DNA of 64,000 nucleotides from Vibrio sp. HDW18 (GTDB lineage Bacteria > Pseudomonadota > Gammaproteobacteria > Enterobacterales > Vibrionaceae): positions 434,001 through 498,000 of the forward strand of contig NZ_CP049914.1 in the NCBI RefSeq assembly GCF_011306175.1, in the 5' to 3' direction. Below the pieces are notes generated by a model. The model worked only from the letters and a program-made list of their open reading frames with translations, was not told the origin of the DNA and did not search any database. Position 1 is the stretch's first letter. Each line of letters starts with the position of its first letter. Made by a program: the position numbers and the translations under genes. This document shows positions 20,688 to 32,634 of the stretch, piece by piece.

Positions 20688-22694
20688 TTACGCCAGCAGT
20701 TCTTTGGCTTGTTTCACTACGTTTTCAGTCGTGAAACCAAACAGTTTGAACAGCTCACCCGCGGGTGCTGATTCGCCGAAGCTGGTCATACCGATGATGC
20801 GACCACCAAAGCCAACGTACTTGTACCAGAAGTCGGCAATACCGGCTTCAATCGCGATACGCTTGGTGACTGCAGATGGCAGAACGGCTTCACGGTAAGC
20901 GGCATCTTGCTTATCAAATGCGTCGGTCGATGGCATAGAGACCACGCGAACCGCTTTGCCTTCGGCGCTTAGTTGCTCGTAAGCGGCAACCGCGAGTTCC
21001 ACTTCAGAGCCTGTTGCAATCAGAATGAGTTCAGGTTGACCTGCACAATCTTTCAGGATGTAGCCGCCTTTGGCGATGTTCGCCACTTGCTCTGCGCTGC
21101 GTGGTTGCTGCGCGAGGTTTTGACGCGAGAAAATCAGCGCTGATGGCGCCTCTTTACGCTCAATCGCCAGTTTCCACGCCACTGCCGATTCGACTTGATC
21201 ACAAGGACGCCATGTGCTCATGTTTGGTGTCATACGCAGCGAAGCGATTTGCTCAACCGGTTGGTGAGTTGGACCATCTTCGCCCAGACCAATCGAGTCG
21301 TGGGTGTAGACTTGGATGTTTTGCACTTTCATCAGTGCCGCCATACGCATCGCGTTACGCGCGTATTCCATAAACATCAGGAAAGTCGCGCCGTAAGGCA
21401 CAAAACCACCGTGCAGCGCGATACCGTTGATGATAGCGGTCATACCAAACTCACGCACACCGTAGTGGATGTAGTTGCCTGAGAAATCTTCGCTGGTCAG
21501 TGATTTTGAGCCAGACCACATGGTGAGGTTAGATGGCGCTAGGTCAGCCGAGCCGCCCATAAATTCTGGCAGCAGTTTGCCGAACGCTTCCAACGCATTT
21601 TGTGATGCTTTACGCGATGCGATGTTGGCAGGATTAGCTTGCAGATTCGCGATAATCTCGCTGGTCGCAGCCTCCCAATTGGCTGGCAGCTCACCAGCGA
21701 TACGGCGCTGATATTCAGCCGCTTCAGTTGGGTAAGCTTTGGCGTAAGCGGCAAATTTCTCATTCCAAGCCGCTTCTTTGCTGGCGCCTGCGGCTTTGGC
21801 ATCCCACTTGGCGTAGATGTCCGCTGGGATTTCAAAGGGAGCATGTTCCCAACCTAAGAATTCACGTGCCGCTTTGATTTCATCATTGCCCAGCGGCGCG
21901 CCGTGACAGTCGTGTGAGCCGGCTTTGTTAGGTGAGCCAAAACCAATGATGGTTTTGGTACAGATCAGGGTTGGGCGAGACGTGTCGGCTTTAGCCGCTT
22001 CAATCGCTGCGTTAATTGCCTCTGCATCATGTCCATCCACTGCGGGAATGACCTGCCAGCCGTAGGCTTCAAAGCGTTTTGGTGTGTCGTCAGAGAACCA
22101 CCCTTCTACGTGACCATCGATAGAAATACCGTTGTCATCCCAGAACGCAATCAGTTTGCCAAGGCCAAGTGTGCCCGCCAGTGAACACGCTTCGTGCGAG
22201 ATACCTTCCATCAAACAGCCATCACCCATAAACACATAAGTGAAGTGGTCAACGATGTCGTGACCCGGTTTGTTGAACTGCGCCGCCAGAGCTTTTTCAG
22301 CCAGCGCCATACCCACCGCATTGGTAATGCCTTGGCCTAGTGGACCTGTAGTGGTTTCAATGCCCGGTGCGTAACCATATTCTGGGTGACCTGGAGTTTT
22401 TGAGTGCAGTTGACGGAAGTTTTGCAAATCGTCAATCGACAGCTCATAACCGCTCAGGTGCAGCAGTGAGTAAATCAGCATCGAGCCGTGGCCGTTCGAC
22501 AGAATAAAGCGGTCACGGTCAGCCCAGTTAGGATTTTGTGGGTTATGGTTTAAGTGTGAACGCCACAGCACTTCGGCGATATCCGCCATGCCCATCGGGG
22601 CTCCCGGGTGGCCAGAGTTAGCTTTTTGAACGCCGTCCATGCTCAGGGCGCGGATAGCATTGGCAAGTTGTTTGCGATTCATAGTGTTACTCAT
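20688..22694 (-). CDS. tkt: Transketolase
   Basis: This 668-residue thiamine-diphosphate enzyme moves two-carbon units between sugar phosphates in the non-oxidative pentose phosphate pathway. The N-terminal region ([20 protein letters not shown]), the diphosphate-binding [13 protein letters not shown] and the pyrimidine-domain segment [17 protein letters not shown] are intact. It follows the transaldolase gene with an 84-base gap. An internal ATG at 22682 ([13 protein letters not shown]) aligns equally well with other transketolases. Being paired with tal suggests a pathway-specific second copy. Confidence 0.95.
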   Translation of the reverse strand: MSNTMNRKQLANAIRALSMDGVQKANSGHPGAPMGMADIAEVLWRSHLNHNPQNPNWADRDRFILSNGHGSMLIYSLLHLSGYELSIDDLQNFRQLHSKTPGHPEYGYAPGIETTTGPLGQGITNAVGMALAEKALAAQFNKPGHDIVDHFTYVFMGDGCLMEGISHEACSLAGTLGLGKLIAFWDDNGISIDGHVEGWFSDDTPKRFEAYGWQVIPAVDGHDAEAINAAIEAAKADTSRPTLICTKTIIGFGSPNKAGSHDCHGAPLGNDEIKAAREFLGWEHAPFEIPADIYAKWDAKAAGASKEAAWNEKFAAYAKAYPTEAAEYQRRIAGELPANWEAATSEIIANLQANPANIASRKASQNALEAFGKLLPEFMGGSADLAPSNLTMWSGSKSLTSEDFSGNYIHYGVREFGMTAIINGIALHGGFVPYGATFLMFMEYARNAMRMAALMKVQNIQVYTHDSIGLGEDGPTHQPVEQIASLRMTPNMSTWRPCDQVESAVAWKLAIERKEAPSALIFSRQNLAQQPRSAEQVANIAKGGYILKDCAGQPELILIATGSEVELAVAAYEQLSAEGKAVRVVSMPSTDAFDKQDAAYREAVLPSAVTKRIAIEAGIADFWYKYVGFGGRIIGMTSFGESAPAGELFKLFGFTTENVVKQAKELLA

Positions 22695-22746
22695 TTCAAG
22701 AAATTGTGTTGAACAGGGTTAGTTCAACAAAAATAAAAAGCAGAAA

Positions 22747-22768
22747 GAAGCGAGCCGCAGCTCGCTTC
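22747..22768 (-). terminator. Hairpin between tal and tkt, possible attenuator
   Basis: GAAGCGAGC and GCTCGCTTC form a perfect 9-bp stem around CGCA. On the minus strand it is followed, after a few bases, by a T-rich stretch, so it could reduce read-through from tal into tkt. Confidence 0.6.
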
Positions 22769-22778
22769 AAAATCAGCA

Positions 22779-23729
22779 TCACAGCTTAGCTGCGATCATT
22801 GCTTCTAGTTTGCCTTGGTCAACTGCGAAGTTACGGATGCCTTCCGCCAACTTTTCAACCGCCATCGCATCTAGGTTATGCTGCCACAGGAATTCGCTGT
22901 GGGTCATGGCGGCAGGGCGAGCGGTTGTGCCTTGTGAGTCAACCAGTTTTGCAACCACTTCACCTTCAGCGGCTTCAAGTTCAGCCAGTAGTGATGGCGC
23001 GATGGTCAGGCGGTCACAGCCCGCCAGCTCTAAGATTTCACCGATGTTACGAAAGCTTGCACCCATCACCACAGTTTTGTAGCCGTGCTGTTTGTAATAG
23101 TGGTAGATCTTGCTGACTGACAGTACGCCCGGATCTTCGCTGGAGGTGAAATCACGTCCTTCTTTGGCTTTGTGCCAGTCCATGATGCGACCAACGAAAG
23201 GCGAGATCAGGAACACACCTGCTTCAGCACACGCACGCGCTTGTGCGAAAGAGAACAGCAGAGTCAGGTTACAGTTGATGCCTTCTTGCTCAAGAATTTC
23301 CGCCGCGCGGATCCCTTGCCAAGTAGAAGCCAGTTTGATCAGGATACGATCGTTGCTGATCCCCGCATCGTTGTACATTTTTACTAGCTGACGTGCTTTC
23401 GCTACGCTGCGCTCGGTGTCGTAAGAAAGACGCGCGTCAACTTCAGTCGAAATACGACCCGGAATGGTTTTTAGGATTTCTTTACCAATGTTGACCGCCA
23501 GCATGTCACAGGTGTCTTGTACTTGCTGCGCTTTATCGCTGCTTTGCGTTTTGGCGTAGGCGATCGCTTGATCGATCAGCGGTGCGTATTGCGCAATTTG
23601 CGCCGCTTTTAGGATCAGAGATGGGTTGGTGGTGGCATCTTGGGGTTGGTATTTTTTGATCGCATCAATTTCACCAGTATCCGCCACGACGGTAGTCAGT
23701 TTACGAAGTTGCGCTAATTTATTGCTCAT
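22779..23729 (-). CDS. tal: Transaldolase
   Basis: This 316-residue class I transaldolase moves a dihydroxyacetone unit between sedoheptulose-7-phosphate and glyceraldehyde-3-phosphate. The N-terminal [14 protein letters not shown] and the Schiff-base lysine in [16 protein letters not shown] are present. AGGA precedes the ATG. It forms a unit with tkt and diverges from a SorC-family regulator, which probably controls both. Confidence 0.96.
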   Translation of the reverse strand: MSNKLAQLRKLTTVVADTGEIDAIKKYQPQDATTNPSLILKAAQIAQYAPLIDQAIAYAKTQSSDKAQQVQDTCDMLAVNIGKEILKTIPGRISTEVDARLSYDTERSVAKARQLVKMYNDAGISNDRILIKLASTWQGIRAAEILEQEGINCNLTLLFSFAQARACAEAGVFLISPFVGRIMDWHKAKEGRDFTSSEDPGVLSVSKIYHYYKQHGYKTVVMGASFRNIGEILELAGCDRLTIAPSLLAELEAAEGEVVAKLVDSQGTTARPAAMTHSEFLWQHNLDAMAVEKLAEGIRNFAVDQGKLEAMIAAKL

Positions 23730-24236
23730 TTCGATCGTCCTATTGGGTTAGGTTCATCTGCCGCTTAACAGTTTGAGGATGCCAGCAGTTGAGGGGCTCA
23801 TGCTCTTTCACCGCGAAAGAGTGAGTCAGTAATGCAAAATTTCAGCGCCCGAAGCTTTACTTTGAACATTTGTTCGCGCGCTGAGTAAATGATGGAATCA
23901 TATTTATCCTATCTAGCGTGAAAGTCAATTTGCTAAGCGGGTTTATGACAGCTTAAACCGAAAATTTATGGTGTTAAATCTTCGCTATACGATTAAATCG
24001 TTTGCTTAAATCCGTCACTGAGCAAATAACCAAACTTAATGCCCCAAATTGCCACTGAGAAAATGTAATGAGACTGAGCATTTGATTGATGTACTGTGAA
24101 TGGTTACCATAGCCAGTAAATTGGTTTTAAGCACATCATTATCAGTAGTGTAGTGCTTGTTTGCGCACTATGTTGGTTGAACTCGCCGTGGGTTGAACCC
24201 GCAGCGTGCCCGCTGGTAATAAAAGGAAACGCCGTA
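23730..24236. other. Divergent regulatory region between tal and the SorC-type gene
   Basis: These 507 bases hold no supported gene. They contain an inverted repeat at 23864-23875, a hairpin CTCTTTC/GAAAGAG at 23803-23821 and a direct repeat of GGTTGAAC near 24173 and 24192. These are candidate operators or leader structures. Confidence 0.5.
23864..23875. promoter_or_regulatory. Inverted repeat upstream of tal, candidate regulator site
   Basis: GAACA-TT-TGTTC has perfect arms and lies 135 bases upstream of the tal start, between tal and its divergent regulator. Confidence 0.4.
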
Positions 24237-25229
24237 ATGACCCAACTTGCCGATATGCCATTAGAAAATGGTGATTTACTGACCGAAATTGCCATCTCTT
24301 ATTATCAGGATGGTGCCACTCAAGAAGAGATCTCTAAAAAGTACACGCTTTCTCGGGCCAAAGTGGGCCGCTTACTGAAACAGGCTCGAGATGAGGGGAT
24401 TGTTGAGATTACGGTTAAGTATCATCCAGTCTTTAGCGCCAAAATTGAACAGCGCCTGATTGAGCGTTTTGGGGTGCGCCGCGCGTTAATTGCCCTGGAT
24501 CATCCCAATGATGAAGCACAGCGTCAGCAAGTCGCGAGTTTAGTTTCCAATTATCTCACCAGCACGCTGAAAAACGGCATGGTGGTCACGGTTGGGCAGG
24601 GGCGCAATGTCTCGGCAGTGGCGCATCATATTGGGGTGATCACGCCGCGCGATTGTAAATTCGTGTGCAGTATCGGCGGTATTCATCCACGTGGTGGGAT
24701 GTTTAACGCCGACCACATTTGTCGTCAGTTAGCCAAGAAATATGGCGGCAGCTCGGAGACTTTATACGCTCCTGCTTATGCAGAAAACCGCGAGCAAAAG
24801 CGAGTCTTTATGCAAAATAGTACGGTTAAACAGACCCTAGATCTGGCACGCAAAGCCGATATCGCCTTGGTGGGGATTGGCGATATGAGTGAAAACAGCT
24901 ACATGGTTGATCTTGGCTGGTTTACGCCGCAAGAAGTGGTGCAATCGCGCTTAACTCAAGGCGTAGTCGGCGATTTCGCAGGGCATGATTTTTTTGATGT
25001 GCATGGCCGTGTCGCCAATACGGTGATGAATGATCGCGTGATTGGCCTTGGGATTGATGAGTTTCGCCCGATTGCGGAAGTGATCGCCATTGCCGCGGAA
25101 AACAGTAAGCCGCTGGCGCTGCTCGGAGCATTACGCACTGGTGCGATTGATGTTCTTGCGACCAGTGTCAGTAATGCGTTGACCGTGCTCAACTTAGATG
25201 AGCAAATGCAACGAGCATTAAGCTCATAA
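24237..25229 (+). CDS. SorC/DeoR-family sugar-binding transcriptional regulator
   Basis: This 330-residue protein has an N-terminal helix-turn-helix (QEEISKKYTLSRAKVGRLLKQ, about residues 28-48) and a C-terminal sugar-phosphate-binding SorC domain (about 60-325; VTVGQGRNVSAVAHH, VGIGDMSENSYMV, GDFAGHDFFDVHG). Such regulators respond to phosphorylated sugars. The ATG at 24237 follows AAAAGGA. It diverges from tal-tkt, so a pentose- or sedoheptulose-phosphate effector is plausible but untested. A terminator follows. Confidence 0.88.
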   Translation: MTQLADMPLENGDLLTEIAISYYQDGATQEEISKKYTLSRAKVGRLLKQARDEGIVEITVKYHPVFSAKIEQRLIERFGVRRALIALDHPNDEAQRQQVASLVSNYLTSTLKNGMVVTVGQGRNVSAVAHHIGVITPRDCKFVCSIGGIHPRGGMFNADHICRQLAKKYGGSSETLYAPAYAENREQKRVFMQNSTVKQTLDLARKADIALVGIGDMSENSYMVDLGWFTPQEVVQSRLTQGVVGDFAGHDFFDVHGRVANTVMNDRVIGLGIDEFRPIAEVIAIAAENSKPLALLGALRTGAIDVLATSVSNALTVLNLDEQMQRALSS

Positions 25230-25271
25230 CAGGAATTAACTTTAGTCACCCATCATTAAAGCAATGAAAAA

Positions 25272-25297
25272 GCGAGCGGGTTTTAATGTCCGCTCGC
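25272..25297. terminator. Terminator between the SorC-type gene and sseA
   Basis: GCGAGCGG and CCGCTCGC form a perfect 8-bp stem around a 10-base loop, between convergent genes. Confidence 0.75.
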
Positions 25298-25353
25298 GGT
25301 TGATTATTCGCTATTGGATATTGATTCTCGCCGATGTGGGGTTGGACTGCTCA

Positions 25354-26196
25354 CTACTCACTGCTTATTTCAATCGGCAGATCCTGCCTTTGGCCCCATT
25401 CGGTCCATGAGCCATCATACAGCGAGAGGTTTTGATAGCCGCACATATACGCCACGAGCAGCACAATACATGCGGTAACACCAGATCCGCAGCTAAACAG
25501 ATATTCTTGGGCGGTGTCGGGCAGCATATGAGTCAGCAGCGGGCGTAACTCGGCTTCCTCTTTTAGCTTGTGACCTGCGATGAGCTCTGCAAAAGGTAAG
25601 CAGGATGAGCCGGGAATATGCCCACTGCGCACGCCGGGGCGAGGTTCTGGCACTTCACCGAAAAAACGCGCCAATCCACGCGCATCAATGGTTTGGCTGT
25701 GAGGATTATCGATCTGTTTAAGCACATAGCTCGCATCAACAAACGCTTGTGGGTTGAGTTTGCCGGCAAAGTTACCTTTTGTAGTGGGTTGGCGATAAGT
25801 TTGAGTGACGTTGTAACCCCGAGCCTTCCACTCAGTTAGACCACCGTTGAGCACAAACACGTTATCGTGTCCCATGGCTTTGAACATCCACCACGCGCGG
25901 GGAGAAGCAAAGGTGCCGCTGTTGTCGTACACCACAATCAGCGAGTCTTGATTGATACCGAGTTGTTGAGCAAGCGTATTAAAGCGCGGCTCAGAAGGCA
26001 TCATGTGCGGTAAGGCGGAATCAAGGTCGCAAAAAACTTTGTCGTAATCAAAGCGTCGTGCCGTTGGGATTTTGTTGACCCAATCTTTTTCAGACTCGCT
26101 GGCGATTTGAAACTCGATACTGCTATCGAGGATCACCAATTGGGGATTGGTTAACTGCTGTTGCAGCCATGGTACGCTGACCAGTGGTGAAGTCAT
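25354..26196 (-). CDS. sseA: 3-Mercaptopyruvate/thiosulfate sulfurtransferase
   Basis: This 280-residue protein has two rhodanese domains. The second carries the catalytic loop CGSGVTACI, the mercaptopyruvate-type signature (CGSGVTA); the first domain is inactive, as usual. It transfers sulfur from 3-mercaptopyruvate to thiol acceptors or cyanide. It lies 55 bases after moeB; a link to molybdopterin sulfur supply is possible but only inferred. Confidence 0.92.
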   Translation of the reverse strand: MTSPLVSVPWLQQQLTNPQLVILDSSIEFQIASESEKDWVNKIPTARRFDYDKVFCDLDSALPHMMPSEPRFNTLAQQLGINQDSLIVVYDNSGTFASPRAWWMFKAMGHDNVFVLNGGLTEWKARGYNVTQTYRQPTTKGNFAGKLNPQAFVDASYVLKQIDNPHSQTIDARGLARFFGEVPEPRPGVRSGHIPGSSCLPFAELIAGHKLKEEAELRPLLTHMLPDTAQEYLFSCGSGVTACIVLLVAYMCGYQNLSLYDGSWTEWGQRQDLPIEISSE

Positions 26197-26251
26197 AGAT
26201 TACTCCTTGTCGGGTGCTTAAGTCGTGGAGCCTGAACGCACCTAAGTACGA

Positions 26252-27019
26252 CTAAGCTTGGTTTTGTGGGTGACAAATCGGGCAATCGGCTAATTGGATC
26301 AGCTTCATTTCTCGCCACGACATGCTCATCGCATCCAAAATCAAAATCTTACCTTGTTTCGGTGTGCCTAAACCGGTCAGCACTTTGATCGCTTCCATGG
26401 CTTGCACGGCACCAATAATGCCGACCACCGGAGCCATCACTCCGGCCTCGACGCAACTGAGCGCCGCCGAGCCGAATAGGGCACTTAAGCATTGGTAACA
26501 AGGCTGCGCGGTATCTTGATAAGTAAACACGCTGACTTGGCCTTCCATGCGAATCGCCGCGCCGGAGACCAGTGGTGTTTTGTGCTGAAAACACAAGCGA
26601 TTGAGCTGGTTACGTGTGTCCACATTATCGCAGGCGTCGAGTACCAGATCGTGGCGCGCAATCAGCGTATCCAGATCTTGATCGGACAAACGCGCTTGGA
26701 TTGTTTCAACGTGCAGATGAGGGTTGAGTTGCCGCAGCGCATCGGCCGCCGAAGCGACTTTGGCCCGGCCAATATCCGCATCGTGGTGCAGCACTTGGCG
26801 CTGCAAATTGGAAAGCTCGACGACATCATCATCAATCAGCGTCATCTGCCCGACACCTGCAGTGGCGAGGTATTGGCTCGCGGCACAACCCAAGCCGCCC
26901 GCACCGAGGATCAGTATTGAACTCTGCTTAAGCCGCTCTTGCCCTTCAAAATCAAATGTTTTGAGAATGATCTGCCGGTTGTAACGCAGCATTTCGTCAT
27001 CGCTGAGAATATCCACCAT
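26252..27019 (-). CDS. moeB: Molybdopterin-synthase adenylyltransferase MoeB
   Basis: MoeB (255 aa) adenylates the C-terminus of MoaD so that it can receive sulfur for molybdopterin synthesis. The E1-like nucleotide fold reads LGAGGLGCAASQYLA; zinc-binding cysteines lie in CYQC and CPIC; the adenylation region (VSGAAIRMEGQVSVF, CVEAGVMAPVVG) is intact. Its ribosome-binding site AGGAG overlaps the moeA stop codon, so the two are translationally coupled. ATG 27019 or the next GTG (27016) could be the start. Confidence 0.95.
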   Translation of the reverse strand: MVDILSDDEMLRYNRQIILKTFDFEGQERLKQSSILILGAGGLGCAASQYLATAGVGQMTLIDDDVVELSNLQRQVLHHDADIGRAKVASAADALRQLNPHLHVETIQARLSDQDLDTLIARHDLVLDACDNVDTRNQLNRLCFQHKTPLVSGAAIRMEGQVSVFTYQDTAQPCYQCLSALFGSAALSCVEAGVMAPVVGIIGAVQAMEAIKVLTGLGTPKQGKILILDAMSMSWREMKLIQLADCPICHPQNQA

Positions 27020-27024
27020 CACTC

Positions 27025-28260
27025 CTAGTACAGGGTTGGGTTAAACAGCTGGATGTGCACCGTTTCGCCGACTTCCACGCGACCGCGTTCACGCTCAAGC
27101 ACCACAAAACAGTTGGCTAAACTCATTGAACGGAATGCGCCAGAGCTTTGATTACCGGTGCTTTCCACCACGAATTGACCATTTTCAATCCGATAAATGC
27201 CGCGTTGGAAATCCGTTCGTCCTGGGGCTTTTTTAAATGCGCTGCGCGTGATCGCTGGGATCGACTCTGGCGCTTGCCAAGCCGTGTGTCCGGCTAATTT
27301 AGCCAGCATAGGTTGCACCAGCACATACATGGTCAGCATCGCGGAAACCGGGTTACCTGGTAGACCGCAGAACCAAGCATCTTGCAATGCACCAAATGCG
27401 AAAGGTTTGCCCGGTTTGATCGCCAGTTTCCAAAAACCGATTTCACCGAGCTCCGCCAAAATATCTTTGGTGTAATCCGCTTCACCGACACTGACGCCGC
27501 CTGAGGTGACCACCACATCGGCTATGCTTTGTGCTTGCTCGAAGGTGGCTTTCAGTGTTGCTGGGCAATCCGGAACGATGCCAAGATCAATCGCTTCGCA
27601 GCCGAAGTTTTCAATCAAGGGCTTAATACCGTAGCGGTTGCTGTCGTAAATTTGTCCGGCTTGCAGCGGCTCACCGAGTGGCTTGAGCTCATCACCGGTG
27701 GAGAAAAACGCGACTTTCGGTTTGCGATACACAGTGACATGGCTAATGCCAAGAGTGGCAATCATCGGAATATCACGCGCGGTTAAGCGTGCGCCACGTT
27801 CTAGCACTACATCGTTTTGACCAATGTCATCACCGGTTGGGCGGATATTGTTATTGTGTTTAACCTCATGCTGGCAGAACACCACTCCGTCTATGGTGAC
27901 GGTCGCTTGCTCTTGCATGATCACCGCATCACACCCGACAGGGATCGGCGCGCCAGTCATAATGCGCACACAAGTCATTGCCGGCCAGTCACCCACAAAA
28001 GGTTGCCCAGCAAAAGATTTACCGGCCATCGGTAGCGGTTGTTGCTGGGCGAGTTCTGCGCGGCGTACGGCATAGCCATCCATCGCTGAGTTATCAAACG
28101 GCGGCACGTTAATTGGCGATAAAATTGCCTCGGCCAGCACATAACCGAGCGCATCTGCCAGTGGTAAAAGTAACGTGGTGGAGACAGGAGTAATGCGTGA
28201 CAGCATGTTGTCGAGCGCATCTTCTATCGGCATTAAGCCAGGAGCATCGCAGCAGCCCAT
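27025..28260 (-). CDS. moeA: Molybdopterin molybdenumtransferase MoeA
   Basis: MoeA (411 aa) inserts molybdate into adenylated molybdopterin. Key motifs are present: [14 protein letters not shown] near the N-terminus, [23 protein letters not shown] and [11 protein letters not shown]. The start [16 protein letters not shown] at 28260 fits known MoeA N-termini; the frame extends 16 codons upstream. It is upstream of moeB and divergent from folE. The cofactor it builds is needed by NapA. Confidence 0.95.
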   Translation of the reverse strand: MGCCDAPGLMPIEDALDNMLSRITPVSTTLLLPLADALGYVLAEAILSPINVPPFDNSAMDGYAVRRAELAQQQPLPMAGKSFAGQPFVGDWPAMTCVRIMTGAPIPVGCDAVIMQEQATVTIDGVVFCQHEVKHNNNIRPTGDDIGQNDVVLERGARLTARDIPMIATLGISHVTVYRKPKVAFFSTGDELKPLGEPLQAGQIYDSNRYGIKPLIENFGCEAIDLGIVPDCPATLKATFEQAQSIADVVVTSGGVSVGEADYTKDILAELGEIGFWKLAIKPGKPFAFGALQDAWFCGLPGNPVSAMLTMYVLVQPMLAKLAGHTAWQAPESIPAITRSAFKKAPGRTDFQRGIYRIENGQFVVESTGNQSSGAFRSMSLANCFVVLERERGRVEVGETVHIQLFNPTLY

Positions 28261-28414
28261 TCGGGAATGTCCTATGTTGGTGTTCTTTTGCGGCAAACTG
28301 TAGCACACAATCGCTTATGCGCTGCAGTATCCACGCGAATTTTGGGGATGTAATTGTCACTAAATCCGCGTATTCTTGTCAGCCATCCAAAAGGGGTATT
28401 TAAGAGGTAGAACA

Positions 28415-29068
28415 ATGTCTGGTTTGAGCGAATCTGCGAAGTTGGTCAAGAATGCGCTAGATCTGCGTGGTTTGGAAACGCCAATGCAGGCCAACTTGGC
28501 AACCCCAGCACAAAAAAAACAACAAATTGAACATCATATGCGCGAGATCCTCAATTTACTTGGACTCGACTTAACCGATGACAGTTTGGAAGAGACACCA
28601 CAACGAATTGCCAAAATGTACGTTGATGAGATTTTCTCTGGCTTGGATTACGCCAATTTTCCTAAAATCACGGTGATCGAAAACAAGATGAAGGTGAGTG
28701 AGATGGTCAAAGTCAAAGACATCACGCTGACCAGTACTTGTGAACACCATTTAGTCACCATCGATGGCACAGCAGCCGTCGCGTACATTCCGCGCGGTAA
28801 AATCATCGGTCTATCGAAAATTAACCGCATTGTGCGCTTTTTTGCCCAGCGCCCGCAGGTGCAAGAGCGGATGACCCAGCAGATTTTGGTCGCATTGCAA
28901 ACCTTACTGGAGTCGGATGATGTTGCGGTGACGGTGGATGCCACCCATTACTGCGTAAAATCCCGCGGCGTGATGGACGCCACCAGCGTCACCACCACCA
29001 CTGCGTTGGGCGGGATTTTCAAATCCAACCCGGCGACGCGTGCGGAATTTTTGCATGGCTTGCGTTAG
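28415..29068 (+). CDS. folE: GTP cyclohydrolase I FolE
   Basis: FolE (217 aa) converts GTP to dihydroneopterin triphosphate, the first step of folate synthesis. Zinc-site residues lie in [13 protein letters not shown] and in [12 protein letters not shown], and the active-site segment [21 protein letters not shown] is complete. ATG 28415 follows GAGG; a frame extension to 28376 lacks support. It diverges from moeA and ends before a strong terminator. Confidence 0.96.
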   Translation: MSGLSESAKLVKNALDLRGLETPMQANLATPAQKKQQIEHHMREILNLLGLDLTDDSLEETPQRIAKMYVDEIFSGLDYANFPKITVIENKMKVSEMVKVKDITLTSTCEHHLVTIDGTAAVAYIPRGKIIGLSKINRIVRFFAQRPQVQERMTQQILVALQTLLESDDVAVTVDATHYCVKSRGVMDATSVTTTTALGGIFKSNPATRAEFLHGLR

Positions 29069-29132
29069 TTTTTAGGCCTATTAACTCTAACCGCTTATTT
29101 TGTAACTGATTATTTTGTTTAGAAATAACCGT

Positions 29133-29162
29133 AAAAAAGCACCTATGAACAGGTGCTTTTTT
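29133..29162. terminator. Bidirectional terminator between folE and the permease gene
   Basis: AAAAAAGCACCT and AGGTGCTTTTTT form a perfect 12-bp stem around six bases between convergent genes. Confidence 0.92.
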
Positions 29163-29201
29163 GGTTGTGCTGAACACATGTTTGCGGCTTATTGCATCAA
29201 T

Positions 29202-30212
29202 TTATGCCGCTTCCAGTTCTACTTGTGCCTGATATAACAGAGCAAATTCTTCTTCAGCGCTTTTCGCAATTAAGCGATGCTGACCAATCATGAAGTAATA
29301 CAGCATACCCACCGCAAACAGGATCAGAGTAAATAGGAATCCCAGCACATTGACGAATGTCGCCAACTGTGAATGACCTGCAATATTCAACGCATCCACT
29401 AAAGGCACCGCGCTACTGCCAATGACTTTAGCACCGACGGCACCACTGAGTAGTACCACAACCAATACCGCAGTAAACAACAGGAACAACATAGCGGCGA
29501 TGATACCTTTAGGAACATCTTTCTTTGGATCTTTGGCTTCTTCAGCGGCCAGCGGTACGCCTTCTACAGCAAGGAATAGCCACATCGCAAAAGGTAATGC
29601 GGCCCAAACGCCGTAAAGTCCCATTGGCATCATCAAATCACCACCGCTGATGGGTTCAATATCAAACAGATTAGCGCTATTGAACTCAGGGACAAGTGCG
29701 ATGCCGGTGGCAAGAATGGCTAATACCGCCAGACCGCTTATCACCATCATGACTTTTAGTGCTTCGCCGACACCAAAAATGTGTATACCAACAAAAGCAA
29801 GGTAGAACAGCGCATACACGATTGGGCCATCAAATCCCGTGAGTTCATTTACCGCTGAACCAATAAAAATGACGATGGCGGCTGGAGCTAACGAGTATTC
29901 GATAAGCACGGCCAACCCAGTGAGAAATCCCCCCATTGGCCCCATCGCCTGACGAGCAAAGCTGTAGCCCCCACCAGCCGCTGGAATGGCTGCCGACATT
30001 TCGGCTAATGACAGCACTAGCGCTAAATACATAATACCCATTAATACCGCGGCGATAACGAAACCGCCCCAGCCAGCTTGAGCAATACCAAAGTTCCAAC
30101 CGGCAAAATCACCGGATATGACGTACGAAATTCCCAATCCGGCGAGCAAGATCCAACCTGCTGCGCCGCGTTTGAGCTGACGTTGTGCCAGATAGTCGTT
30201 TGATGTGGTCAT
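29202..30212 (-). CDS. eat: Ethanolamine permease (Eat/APC family), probably internally deleted
   Basis: This 336-residue amino-acid/polyamine/organocation transporter begins like ethanolamine permeases (KRGAAGWILLAGLGISYVISGDFAGWN) and has the family segment AAIPAAGGGYSFARQAMGPMGG. Intact members have about 450-480 residues and 12 helices. Here the sequence after NVLGF (about residue 290) jumps straight to what looks like the last helix (LFTLILFAVGMLYYF) and a tail HRLIAKSAEEEFALL, so about 120 residues (roughly helices 9-11) seem missing without a frameshift. AAGGA precedes the ATG. It lies directly after the eutC tail. Confidence 0.8.
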   Translation of the reverse strand: MTTSNDYLAQRQLKRGAAGWILLAGLGISYVISGDFAGWNFGIAQAGWGGFVIAAVLMGIMYLALVLSLAEMSAAIPAAGGGYSFARQAMGPMGGFLTGLAVLIEYSLAPAAIVIFIGSAVNELTGFDGPIVYALFYLAFVGIHIFGVGEALKVMMVISGLAVLAILATGIALVPEFNSANLFDIEPISGGDLMMPMGLYGVWAALPFAMWLFLAVEGVPLAAEEAKDPKKDVPKGIIAAMLFLLFTAVLVVVLLSGAVGAKVIGSSAVPLVDALNIAGHSQLATFVNVLGFLFTLILFAVGMLYYFMIGQHRLIAKSAEEEFALLYQAQVELEAA

Positions 30213-30227
30213 ACTAATATCCTTATG

Positions 30228-30356
30228 TTATGACGTTGAAGTTAAAGAAAAAAATTTAGTTTGCTTGTGTTCAAGGATCATGTCATCAGACCGATCTTTT
30301 AGCGCTACCCCCGTGAGTTTAAGGTGGCGGGATTCCGCCAGCAGATAGAAACATTT
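30228..30356 (-). pseudogene. eutC: Severed 3' end of eutC (last 40 codons)
   Basis: Reading leftward from the 8-bp duplication, the eutC frame continues as FYLLAESRHLKLTGVALKDR and ends SLTSTS before a TAA at 30228-30230. The stretch TGVALKD is typical of EutC C-termini. Joined to the 240 native residues left on the other side of the island (39966-40687) it gives a 280-residue EutC, the normal size. The fragment has no start of its own. Confidence 0.93.
30349..30356. repeat. Target-site duplication, left copy
   Basis: AAACATTT lies immediately outside the left island terminus (GTAAGCG) and is repeated at 39966-39973. Eight bases is the duplication length made by the IS66 family. Confidence 0.9.
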
Positions 30357-30601
30357 GTAAGCGCCTAGTTAACCAGTGAGACTGTATTCAGCCTAGCTGA
30401 TTCCTACATTCCATGGCATAAGATCAGTTAAATCATCGCTTGGTGAACGCTTCGGTAACTCTCTGAACAGGTGCACGAAGTAGAAGTAGGGATTGATGTC
30501 GTTTGCACGGCAAGTCATGACCAGACTATAGAGGTTTGCACTGGCCTTTGCTCCGTCTACTGAAGTTGAGAACATCCAATTTTTGCGCCCCGTGGTAAAC
30601 G
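30357..30601 (-). mobile_element. IS66-family end, truncated copy (tnpC 3' end)
   Basis: These 245 bases are identical to 36497-36741. They contain the terminal repeat and the last 70 or so codons of tnpC (stop at 30393). The copy is cut at 30601 where the IS21-family element starts. Confidence 0.95.
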
Positions 30602-30690
30602 TGTCACCGATCATGCAAAACTGATCCACTAACGATCATCGAAAACTGATCCACTTGGTATCATCCGTTTATTTTTTGTACGGGTGATTT

Positions 30691-32479
<1,789 letters not shown>

Positions 32480-32547
32480 AAGGGTGGATCAATTTTGATT
32501 GATCGTTTTTAAGCTAAAAGTGGATCAGTTTTCGGTGATCGTTGACA

Positions 32548-32615
32548 CGGTGGTTACAGTTGTTGTGATTGAGTTTAGTGGTATGCGTTGCCAGCCCCTT
32601 AGGCGGGCGTTAGTT
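32548..32615 (+). repeat. Truncated VCR-type attC site
   Basis: The right-hand half of a VCR (from CGGTGGTTACAG to the core GTTAG at 32609) remains; the left arm (TAACAAACGCC) was removed by the IS21-family element. Its core marks the left border of the first complete cassette. Confidence 0.88.
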
Positions 32616-32634
32616 TGCTAAAGGTAGTGGATAA

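Noticed and set aside
30393..30629. 78-codon frame spanning the IS66/IS21 junction
   Set aside because: The first codons come from the IS21 end and the rest is the tail of tnpC; a junction artefact, annotated as IS66 remnant.
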